Source of the DNA: Candidatus Dormiibacterota bacterium
GTDB taxonomy: Bacteria > Chloroflexota > Dormibacteria > Dormibacterales > Dormibacteraceae
Assembly: GCA_003151665.1 (NCBI GenBank)
Contig: PLYD01000070.1
Location: forward strand, 14,870-30,671
Direction of reading: 5' to 3'
DNA length: 15,802 nucleotides
Positions 1 through 5,809 of the stretch are shown here, piece after piece. Made by a program: the position numbers and the translations under genes. The notes under the pieces were generated by a model. It saw only the letters and a list, made by a program, of their open reading frames with translations. It was not told the origin of the DNA and did no database searches. Position 1 is the stretch's first letter. Every line of letters begins with the position of its first letter.

Positions 1-531
1 CAGCTCCCCCACCTCGAGCTGATCCGCGAGGTGGTGCGGAAATTCAACCGCACGTATAGGCCGGTTTTTCCCGAGCCCAAGGCGTTGCTGACCGAATCAC
101 CACTGATCCGCGGCACTGATGGCAAGCAGCGGATGTCGAAGTCGGTCGGCAACATCGTCAGCGTCACCGAAGACCCGGCGGTGATTCGCAAGCAGGTGCA
201 GAGCATGGTCACCGATGTCAAGCGCACGTACATGACCCAGCCCGGCCACCCGCGCACCTGCAACGTATGCGCGTTCTACAAATTCTTCTTCGACGACTGG
301 CAGCACTACTGGGACCTCTGCCGCAAGGCTCAGATAGGCTGCGGCGAGAAGAAGAAGATCCTGGCCGAGCGGATGATCGAGGTCTTCAAGCCGTTTCGTG
401 AGGTGCGTGCCGAGCTGACCCCGGAGATCGTCACCCGAATCCTTGACGAGGGAAGCGAGAAGGCGCGGGACGCTGCCCGGCATACCATGGTGGAGGTCCG
501 CCAGGCAGTCGGCTTACCCACGCTGCGCTGA
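1..531 (+). CDS. trpS: Tryptophanyl-tRNA synthetase, C-terminal part (5' end outside window)
   Basis: This is the last 176 codons of a class Ic aminoacyl-tRNA synthetase that charges tRNA-Trp in the cytoplasm. The frame is open from base 1, so the gene starts upstream of the window. It contains the KMSKS-type ATP-binding loop as RMSKS (about residues 45-49), preceded by the usual GTDG context. After it comes the helical C-terminal domain with the HPRTCNVC segment and a later GCGEKKK stretch, both typical of bacterial TrpS. The Rossmann core and HIGH motif must lie upstream. The stop is TGA at 529-531. The next gene starts 30 bp downstream. Assignment to TrpS rather than TyrS rests on the TrpS-like residues around the KMSKS loop and the C-terminal domain. 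Confidence 0.93.
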   Translation, partial: QLPHLELIREVVRKFNRTYRPVFPEPKALLTESPLIRGTDGKQRMSKSVGNIVSVTEDPAVIRKQVQSMVTDVKRTYMTQPGHPRTCNVCAFYKFFFDDWQHYWDLCRKAQIGCGEKKKILAERMIEVFKPFREVRAELTPEIVTRILDEGSEKARDAARHTMVEVRQAVGLPTLR

Positions 532-546
532 CCTATTCCCGCCGGT

Positions 547-552
547 TAGAAT
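547..552 (+). promoter_or_regulatory. Putative -10 element (TAGAAT) of the Rieske/cytochrome b operon
   Basis: TAGAAT matches the bacterial -10 consensus TATAAT at five of six positions and ends 9 nt before the ATG at 562. Transcription would start at or within a few bases of the start codon, giving a leaderless or nearly leaderless mRNA. This fits the absence of a clear Shine-Dalgarno sequence between the element and the ATG. I see no good -35 hexamer. This is inference from position and sequence only; readthrough from trpS is the alternative. Confidence 0.35.
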
Positions 553-561
553 TCGGGCCGG

Positions 562-1098
562 ATGGCAGATCCGACGGCGCAGCCGCGATTTACCCGCCGA
601 ACCTTCCTCGGCTGGTGGATGGCCAGTCTTATGACCGCAACCGTCGTCACCGGCCTGGCCCCCATCCTCGTGTTCCTCTGGCCCGCTCCCCCTAAGGGGC
701 AGAAGAAGACGGCCCTGACGGTCTCGATCGGCACGCCGCTGGACCAGCTGGCTGACGGGGACGCCGTCAAGTTCGACGCTCCGACCAGTCCGAACTCGGC
801 CTTCATCATGGCCGACGGGGGTGGGGACAACGCTCCGGGCGAGCTGGCTTTCGGTGGCTTCGTCGTGAAGAACCAGGGCAAGGTGGACGTGTTCGCCATC
901 AACTGCTCGCACCTCGGCTGCTCGGTCGCGCTCAACACGGACGCCAAGTCCTTCGATTGTCCATGTCACGGGTCGCGATTCCACCTGGACGGGACGGTGC
1001 TTCGCGGCCCAGCGGCCTACCCCCTCTCGCACCTCAGTTGGAAGCCGGCATCGGACCCGACGGCGATCGACGTCGACGGACTGATCTTGGGCTTCTAG
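562..1098 (+). CDS. qcrA: Rieske iron-sulfur subunit of a menaquinol:cytochrome c reductase-type complex
   Basis: This 178-residue protein carries the [2Fe-2S] cluster that takes the first electron from quinol at the Qo site. The N-terminus has a twin-arginine-like motif, TRRTFLGW (residues 11-18), then a hydrophobic anchor (about 19-41), as expected for Tat-dependent insertion of Rieske proteins. The cluster motifs are CSHLGC (115-120) and CPCHGS (133-138). By family rule C115, H117, C133 and H136 are the ligands, and C120-C135 form the disulfide. The GPAAYPL segment (149-155) is the usual Pro loop. The fold between the anchor and the cluster is standard for bc/b6f Rieske proteins. The gene is first of three in an operon, with 2 bp to the next gene. 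The start is supported by the Tat motif lying just after it. Confidence 0.93.
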   Translation: MADPTAQPRFTRRTFLGWWMASLMTATVVTGLAPILVFLWPAPPKGQKKTALTVSIGTPLDQLADGDAVKFDAPTSPNSAFIMADGGGDNAPGELAFGGFVVKNQGKVDVFAINCSHLGCSVALNTDAKSFDCPCHGSRFHLDGTVLRGPAAYPLSHLSWKPASDPTAIDVDGLILGF

Positions 1099-1100
1099 AA

Positions 1101-1799
1101 ATGGCAATCCCACACCCCCGCGAGATCCAGGTGGCGGTGGTGAACTGGCTCGATGAGCGCTACCCATTCACCAAGTCGGTTGACGAGGCCCTCTATCAAA
1201 GGGTCCCGAACTTTGCCAACGCCTTCTACTACTGCTTCGGCGGGATGGTCTTCATCCTCATCGTCCTGCAGCTGCTGACAGGCATCCTGCTTTCTCTCTA
1301 TTACGTTCCCGACGCCGGCGTGATCGGAAATTCGCCGGCCTACAACAGCGTGGTTTCCATCCAGAGCACCGTCTACCTCGGTTGGCTCATTCGCGGCATC
1401 CACTTCTGGGGCGCCAACATCCTGATCATCATGGTGCTGCTGCACATGGCCAGGGTTTACTGGACGGGCTCGTATCGCGCTCCGCGCGAGCTCAACTGGA
1501 TGGTGGGCATGGTCATGCTCCTGATCATCCTCGTCTTCTCGCTAAGCGGCTATCTGCTCCCCTGGGACAACAAAGCGTACTTCGCGACCGAGGTCACCAT
1601 CAAGATCGCCGGCTCCGCGCCGCCGGCCCAACTTGGCGCCTTCATCCGCGACATCCTCCAGGGTGGAGCGGTCGTGGGGCCGCCCACGCTGCAGCGGTTC
1701 TTCACGGCTCACGTGTTCCTACTGCCGGCCCTGATCGTGGTCCTCATGTACGTCCACTTCCGTTTCATCCGCGCCCACGGTATATCGGAACCGATGTAG
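1101..1799 (+). CDS. qcrB: Cytochrome b6-like subunit (N-terminal half of split cytochrome b)
   Basis: This 232-residue, four-helix protein binds the two b hemes of the quinol-oxidising complex. Heme ligand pairs are H101/H115 and H204/H219. The second pair is spaced as in cytochrome b6, one residue longer than in mitochondrial cytochrome b. C45 in YCFGG aligns with the cysteine that carries the extra c-type heme (ci/cn) in b6f and Bacillus-type complexes. Other marks are the RAPRELNW loop, SGYLLPWD, and a C-terminus RAHGISEPM resembling the end of cytochrome b6. The ATG at 1101 follows the Rieske stop by 2 bp. An in-frame extension back to 957 would run through the Rieske gene in another frame and is not credible. 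The stop is immediately followed by the next ATG. Confidence 0.93.
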   Translation: MAIPHPREIQVAVVNWLDERYPFTKSVDEALYQRVPNFANAFYYCFGGMVFILIVLQLLTGILLSLYYVPDAGVIGNSPAYNSVVSIQSTVYLGWLIRGIHFWGANILIIMVLLHMARVYWTGSYRAPRELNWMVGMVMLLIILVFSLSGYLLPWDNKAYFATEVTIKIAGSAPPAQLGAFIRDILQGGAVVGPPTLQRFFTAHVFLLPALIVVLMYVHFRFIRAHGISEPM

Positions 1800-2480
1800 A
1801 TGGACGAGACCACGCGCAAGGATGGACCAGGTGCGGCGACCGCCGCGACAGTGATACCGATCATCGAGGTCGATTCGCACGGGGGCCATGTCCTTGAGCC
1901 GGTGTGGAAGCGGCTGCCGATCGGGCCCGACCACATTCTTTACCCGGTCGTGGTCGGACTTGCCCTCTTCCCCATCCTGATGGGCGCCGCGGGCCACCAC
2001 CTGGCGGACGACATGCCCGACGAGGACACGCACCCATTCTTCCCCGACCATTTCTGGCCGTATCCGATCATCGCCGTGGTGATGATGGTGACGGTCGGCC
2101 TGCTCGCGTTCTTCGTTCAGAAGAACCTTCAGCTCGAGGCGCCGGCCGACCCACGCGCGGTCACCATCCCGCGGCCAGACTGGTACTTCCTGTTCCTTTT
2201 CCAGCTCCTCAAGCTCGGAAACGAGCTATTCCTGTCGATGGTCGTCCCCCCTGTCCTTTTTGTGGGCCTCCTGCTGTGGCCGTTCATCGACGCCATCGCC
2301 GGTCCCAGAGCCGCCAAGAGGTTGGGTTGGAAAACCTGGCCGGTCCCGGGCCGCAACATCATCACGGGCACCGCCTATGCGATCTTATTGGCCATCGTCG
2401 CGCTGCTGACACTGTGGGCCCTGGGCGGCCCTCAGTTCTGCCTGCCGTGGATCGTCAACAGCCCGGTGTGTGGAGCATAG
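1800..2480 (+). CDS. Subunit IV-like protein (C-terminal half of split cytochrome b, PDWY type)
   Basis: This 226-residue membrane protein completes the cytochrome b fold and the Qo quinol-oxidation pocket. The Qo motif is PDWY (126-129), the variant known from low-potential menaquinone users such as Bacillus; ubiquinone systems usually have PEWY. Predicted helices lie near 46-65, 89-107, 143-163 and 190-212. A hydrophilic N-terminal stretch of about 40 residues precedes the first helix. There is no CXXCH motif, so unlike Bacillus QcrC no cytochrome c is fused to the C-terminus. The ATG abuts the TAG of the upstream gene, so translation is almost certainly coupled. No cytochrome c gene follows; the electron acceptor of the complex must be encoded elsewhere. 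Confidence 0.9.
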   Translation: MDETTRKDGPGAATAATVIPIIEVDSHGGHVLEPVWKRLPIGPDHILYPVVVGLALFPILMGAAGHHLADDMPDEDTHPFFPDHFWPYPIIAVVMMVTVGLLAFFVQKNLQLEAPADPRAVTIPRPDWYFLFLFQLLKLGNELFLSMVVPPVLFVGLLLWPFIDAIAGPRAAKRLGWKTWPVPGRNIITGTAYAILLAIVALLTLWALGGPQFCLPWIVNSPVCGA

Positions 2481-2631
2481 GCGGGTCTTCGAGCCGGCGT
2501 GTCTGCTCTCCCTCCCGCGATTTATTACGAATTAGTTTCTCCGCGCCCCGATTGGACGTTAGGGAAAACAAAGTCATGGCCGGGGTGACCCCGGCCAACC
2601 CTGCCACGCTAGCGATCGATAGAAAGGACGG
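2481..2631 (+). repeat. Structured intergenic repeat, copy A
   Basis: This is one of three related intergenic elements in the window and fills the gap between the convergent cytochrome b and glycosyltransferase genes. It has a GC-rich segment (about 2480-2508) ending in CTGCTC, then an AT-rich segment with TTATTACGAATTAG. The core at 2570-2616 includes a perfect 8-bp hairpin, GGCCGGGG-TGA-CCCCGGCC (2578-2596), followed by AACCCTGCCACGCTAGCGAT. The core matches copy B (minus strand) and copy C almost base for base. The outer ATGAG...CTCAT hairpin of the other copies is missing here and its place is taken by the end of the upstream gene. It may double as a terminator, but there is no T tract. 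Confidence 0.8.
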
Positions 2632-4203
2632 CTAGGCCTTCTCTGTCACCTTGTACTCGAGGTAGGCGCCCAGCAGCAGTCGCGTGTGCGCTTCCAGCGC
2701 CGGGACCACGCTCATGACGAGGCCGATCACGGGGTATGCGAGGTATTGCACGTGGACTCCGATCCTCTTCCACAGCGGCCACGTCTTGGGCTTGGGCGGC
2801 AGGATCAGGTACTCGAAGTACATGAAGAAGATCACCATCGAAAGGGTGGTTGACAGGAGCACGCTCGATGCAGACCACAACGTTTGACCGACGTCAGTTA
2901 GAGAGAAGTCGGTGCTGACCCAGAGAGGAACCGAAGCGCCGAACATCAGCAGCAAAGGCAAAAACACCCAGTTGAGGTGATTCGCGAAAAGGTTGTAGAA
3001 GCGGCGAAAGCGCAGCCACCGTGAGATCTCCTTGTGTCTGAAGAGGCGGATCAAGACGTAGGGTACGTCCGTCACTCCCCAGGCCCAGCGCTTGATCTGG
3101 TTGTATTGGCTCATATGAGTAGACGCGTAATCGCGCGAGTTGGGCGAGTCCCCATAGATCGGCAGGTATACGGACTTGACTGCGAAGCGCGAGCCGAACT
3201 CAAAGAATGCCTTCCAGTAAAACCGTGAATCTTCGGGGATGACGTCCTTGTCCCAGTAGCCCACCCTGTGCACGAACTCCAGGCTGCACGTGTAGCTGCT
3301 GAACGCGACCAGGCGGTGAGGTCGCGAGTGAAGGAACATCTGCCACTGCGACGTGATCGCCGACATCACGCGCACCGCCATCGGCACCTCCCAGATGTTG
3401 TTGTGAAAGAGGGGCACCGGCTGCCAGATCGCATAGTCCCGCAGCGGCTCGCGGGCATGGTGGAAGCTGATCCAGGCGAAATATTGTGGATGGACTCGAT
3501 AGTCCGAATCCAGGTCGGTGATCAACACCTTGCTGAGATCGACACCCTGCTCGGTCAGCAGGCGCACCATCCAGCGGCCGCCCCAGTTCATCGCCGCAGA
3601 CTTTCCGACCACGATCCCGGGCTCGAGCGGATCTTTGATGTGATAGAACCCGCCGAGATGGCCGGAGAACTTCTCTTTGAGCCGCGCCACGTTCTCCCAC
3701 CCCGGGAGATCTGTCTCGCGCGTGATGATCCCGATGATCTTCAGATGCGATGGATAGTTGGAATCCACAATCGCCTGCACTGTCCGTTCCAGCACGTTGT
3801 ATGGCTCCGTATAGGTCGGGATGACGCAGAGGTGGCTGTACTGGAGCGGGTCGTGCCGTCCTTGCACCACTTCCTCCATGCAGAGGGCGAGCCAGTCCTT
3901 CTTCATGTCTAGCCGCATACGGTGCATCGTGCTGTAGATCCCGCCGACGACAGTCACTGCGCGGAACAGCCAGTACACGTCGTAAACGAGAACCACGCCG
4001 GCAACGATCAGGGCGCCAGTCGAGTGGAAGATGATCGAGATCCAGGCAGGCGCGAGCAGAAGGATCCATGTGGTAAGTCCTGGCGCGGCCTCGAACAGCC
4101 GGTCGCCAAACTGCCTCAGGGCAAGGCCGAATTGAGAGGGTGGCCTCGCAGCTTGAGCTGTCGACACCGCCCGATTATGCCGGGGGAGCGGCCTCCGGTT
4201 CAT
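2632..4203 (-). CDS. Membrane-bound processive family 2 glycosyltransferase (cellulose synthase-like)
   Basis: The protein (523 residues from the chosen start) should polymerise or transfer sugars from an NDP-sugar at the cytoplasmic face and pass the product through its own membrane region. Two helices (about 44-60 and 63-87) precede the catalytic domain. That domain shows CVIPTYTEP, the metal-binding DLDSD (230-234), the IPED general-base region (322-325) and QIKRW (369-373), the QxxRW signature of processive enzymes. About four more hydrophobic segments follow (near 405-430, 442-467, 483-513). No PilZ domain is visible, so it is not a standard BcsA. The start ATG at 4203 has AGGAAG six bases upstream and overlaps the preceding gene. 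GTG at 4167 is the alternative. Product unknown; an exopolysaccharide is a reasonable guess. Confidence 0.85.
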   Translation of the reverse strand: MNRRPLPRHNRAVSTAQAARPPSQFGLALRQFGDRLFEAAPGLTTWILLLAPAWISIIFHSTGALIVAGVVLVYDVYWLFRAVTVVGGIYSTMHRMRLDMKKDWLALCMEEVVQGRHDPLQYSHLCVIPTYTEPYNVLERTVQAIVDSNYPSHLKIIGIITRETDLPGWENVARLKEKFSGHLGGFYHIKDPLEPGIVVGKSAAMNWGGRWMVRLLTEQGVDLSKVLITDLDSDYRVHPQYFAWISFHHAREPLRDYAIWQPVPLFHNNIWEVPMAVRVMSAITSQWQMFLHSRPHRLVAFSSYTCSLEFVHRVGYWDKDVIPEDSRFYWKAFFEFGSRFAVKSVYLPIYGDSPNSRDYASTHMSQYNQIKRWAWGVTDVPYVLIRLFRHKEISRWLRFRRFYNLFANHLNWVFLPLLLMFGASVPLWVSTDFSLTDVGQTLWSASSVLLSTTLSMVIFFMYFEYLILPPKPKTWPLWKRIGVHVQYLAYPVIGLVMSVVPALEAHTRLLLGAYLEYKVTEKA

Positions 4204-4849
4204 CAACCGCTTCCTGGACGGCAGCTTCCTGGTGCGGTTCGGCTGCGGCAGCGATCTCGACCTCGAGCCGTTCGGCTGCCGCCACATGCTCGGCGGCCGT
4301 CGCGACCCGCTGCTCATCGCCTGCCGCCCGCGCCGCTTCGAGGCTGGCTTGCGCATGCTGCTGCATGACGAGGGCGTTGCGATCGAGCAGAGAGACGCAT
4401 GCGAGGCCGATGAGCGCGTCGGCCTCGAGCTGCAGGTTTCGATGCTCTCGCGCGATCGCCAGGCTCTCGGTGTGGAACCGCAGCGAGGGATCACGATCGC
4501 CCTGGAAATAGGCCAGGGTGCCGGCTCCGTACAGGGCTCTCGCCCTGGCTTCGGTACGCTCCCCCCACTCGGATGCCTCGAGCATCCGGCTGAGCCAGTC
4601 CCGCCCCGTCGCGACCTTGTCCCGCGCCAGCCAGTACGGCCAGACGGCGCCGGCCAGGCTCAAACCCTGCTCGTGGTCGTGCTCGAGCGCCGATGCCAGA
4701 GCGGCCTCCAGGCTTTCCGACTCGCCGTCAAGGCGGTCGAACCAAGCCTCTGGGGAGGGTCCCCGCAGGGCGGCCTCGGCAGCCACGATATCGGCCGTCA
4801 GCCCTGCATCCACAGGCATCACTGTGGCGGAATAGCGGCCGGGATGCAT
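4175..4849 (-). CDS. Hypothetical TPR-like helical repeat protein
   Basis: This 224-residue soluble protein has no catalytic motif that I recognise. Residues about 90-175 resemble tetratricopeptide repeats: ARALYGAGTLAYFQGD, then a SLAIAREHRNLQLEADALIGLACV unit, in the style of the TPR modules of large LuxR/BTAD-type ATPase regulators. It could be a free-standing relic or relative of those modules. The C-terminus is Ala/Glu/Pro-rich. Its 3' end overlaps the glycosyltransferase start by 29 bp, so the two are probably translated together. The start is uncertain: ATG 4849 or ATG 4819, neither with a clear ribosome binding site. If 4849 is right, only 14 bp separate it from the divergent thioredoxin ATG, so promoters would have to lie inside the coding regions. 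Confidence 0.65.
   Translation of the reverse strand: MHPGRYSATVMPVDAGLTADIVAAEAALRGPSPEAWFDRLDGESESLEAALASALEHDHEQGLSLAGAVWPYWLARDKVATGRDWLSRMLEASEWGERTEARARALYGAGTLAYFQGDRDPSLRFHTESLAIAREHRNLQLEADALIGLACVSLLDRNALVMQQHAQASLEAARAAGDEQRVATAAEHVAAAERLEVEIAAAAEPHQEAAVQEAVDEPEAAPPA
4210..4215 (-). promoter_or_regulatory. Ribosome binding site fixing the glycosyltransferase start
   Basis: On the minus strand AGGAAG lies six bases before the ATG at 4203, inside the last codons of the upstream TPR-like gene. The competing GTG at 4167 has no comparable purine-rich sequence. The placement implies translational coupling. Confidence 0.6.
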
Positions 4850-4863
4850 CGCTTGTAACTGGC

Positions 4864-5250
4864 ATGGATAACCTCAAGCACCTCGATGGACCGACTTTCG
4901 AGGCCGACGTGCTTTCGGCGGGCTTGCCGGTGGTCGTGGATTTCTACGCCGACTGGTGTCCCCCTTGCCGGATGATGACCCCGGCGCTCGAGCGCCTGGC
5001 GGCCGAGTTCGAGGGCAAGGTCACGATCGGCAAGATCGACGTGGACATGTACCAGGACATCGCCATCCGGTACGGGGTGATGGCAATGCCAACGCTGGCA
5101 CTGTTCAAGGGTGGAAAGATGGTCGACCGCATGGTCGGCTACCCGGGCAGCGCCAACCCGATCCGAGCGTGGATCGAAAAGCACGTCCCGACGGAAGCCA
5201 AAGCAACTGAAGTCCCAAAAAGCGCAGCAGCAGAAAACCGAACCGTCTAG
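4864..5250 (+). CDS. trxA: Thioredoxin with a WCPPC active site
   Basis: This 128-residue cytoplasmic thiol-disulfide oxidoreductase has the complete thioredoxin fold. It shows VVVDFYADWCPPC (active-site cysteines at 32 and 35), IGKIDVD, and the cis-proline loop MAMPTLALF (P76), then a GGKMVDRMVGYPG strand. The active site is CPPC instead of the usual CGPC; this changes redox potential in characterised variants, but the effect here is unknown. There is no signal peptide. Residues about 110-128 form a polar tail beyond the normal fold. The ATG at 4864 gives the canonical N-terminus; an in-frame extension upstream would run antisense through the TPR-like gene. No strong Shine-Dalgarno sequence is visible. 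Gene symbol by family; several trx paralogues are common. Confidence 0.88.
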   Translation: MDNLKHLDGPTFEADVLSAGLPVVVDFYADWCPPCRMMTPALERLAAEFEGKVTIGKIDVDMYQDIAIRYGVMAMPTLALFKGGKMVDRMVGYPGSANPIRAWIEKHVPTEAKATEVPKSAAAENRTV

Positions 5251-5251
5251 G

Positions 5252-5430
5252 TAAGAAATCGCTAGTGCGGCAGGGTTGGCCGGGGTTCCCCCGGCCATTT
5301 CTTGGTTCTCTCGACTCCTAATCGCCGCTTGGAGACACTATTTCGTAATTAATCCCATCCCGGGAGGAAGAGCAGGCGCGCGCGGAGCGCCCGCCGATGA
5401 GGGGGAACCGACTGGTTCCCCCCTCATAAG
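5252..5430 (-). repeat. Structured intergenic repeat, copy B
   Basis: Read on the minus strand, this element begins just after the glnB stop with an outer hairpin (5427-5397; ATGAGGGGG-type arm, 13 bp with one bulged base). A GC-rich hairpin-forming segment ending in CTGCTC follows (about 5396-5371), then an AT-rich segment with TTAATTACGAAATAG. The core hairpin GGCCGGGG-GAA-CCCCGGCC (5296-5278) is followed by AACCCTGCCGCACTAGCGAT. It aligns along its length with copies A and C. It lies in sense orientation behind amt-glnB and may help end that transcript, though no T tract follows the hairpins. Confidence 0.82.
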
Positions 5431-5442
5431 CCCGTAAGGGCT
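5429..5442 (-). other. Small hairpin overlapping the glnB stop codon
   Basis: AGCCC-GTAA-GGGCT forms a 5-bp stem with a 4-base loop directly at the end of glnB and immediately before the outer hairpin of repeat copy B. The two stems in tandem could serve as a transcript end or stabiliser. It lacks a T tract, so a classical intrinsic terminator is not supported. Confidence 0.4.
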
Positions 5443-5809
5443 AATGCCCCCACATGGCGCGTTCTGCATGCTGCACAGTTTCGGCGCCGTGTTCGCCAGT
5501 GCGGATCCTGACGGCATCCTCTATGTCAAGAACGAATATCTTGCCGTCACCAACCTCGCCGGTTCGCGCGGCCGCCGCCATCTTGTCGACCACTGTCTTG
5601 ACGATTTCGGCGCGCATCACGGCCTCGATCTTCAAGCGCGGCCGCAGCGAGATGTGCACTGCGGTGCCTCGATATTTCTCCGTGTAACCCCGCTGGGCGC
5701 CACACCCTTTGACCTCGGTCACGGTGACACCTGACACTCCACACTCGTCGAGCACGTCCTGCACCTCCTGCAGCCGCTCGTGCCGGATGATCGCCATAAC
5801 CATCTTCAT
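5441..5809 (-). CDS. glnB: PII nitrogen signal protein lacking the T-loop Tyr51
   Basis: This 122-residue trimeric regulator senses ATP/ADP and 2-oxoglutarate and controls its partners by direct binding. It has the family N-terminus MKMVMAIIRHE, the T-loop region KGCGAQRGYTEKYRGT (34-49), the B-loop TGEVGDGKIFV and the C-loop RIRTGEHG. Position 51, the tyrosine uridylylated in E. coli and adenylylated in actinobacteria, is valine here; Tyr46 is kept. Covalent control at residue 51 is therefore impossible. The start ATG overlaps the amt stop as ATGA, a coupling typical of amt-glnK pairs. Its main partner is presumably the Amt channel encoded just upstream. glnK would be an equally valid name. 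Confidence 0.93.
   Translation of the reverse strand: MKMVMAIIRHERLQEVQDVLDECGVSGVTVTEVKGCGAQRGYTEKYRGTAVHISLRPRLKIEAVMRAEIVKTVVDKMAAAARTGEVGDGKIFVLDIEDAVRIRTGEHGAETVQHAERAMWGH

Noticed and set aside
957..1100. Longer N-terminus for the cytochrome b6-like protein
   Set aside because: It would overlap the conserved Rieske cluster region out of frame; the protein from ATG 1101 begins like family members.
2570..2616. Repeat core as a known riboswitch (SAM-IV, c-di-AMP ydaO, cobalamin)
   Set aside because: Only short GC-rich strings such as GGC-AACCCT look alike; the conserved cores of those classes are not present in order, and two copies lie downstream of genes.
2632..4203. Calling the glycosyltransferase BcsA (bacterial cellulose synthase)
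   Set aside because: Catalytic motifs fit, but no PilZ domain is visible, the protein is shorter than BcsA, and no bcsB, bcsC or bcsZ partner is nearby.
4204..4494. Extension of the glycosyltransferase reading frame by 97 codons upstream
   Set aside because: The added residues are Arg/Ser/Pro-rich with no family similarity and read through the TPR-like gene in a different frame; ATG 4203 has a proper ribosome binding site.
5397..5427. Outer hairpin of repeat copy B as an ordinary intrinsic terminator
   Set aside because: It has no T tract on either side and the same hairpin with compensatory changes recurs upstream of a gene in copy C.
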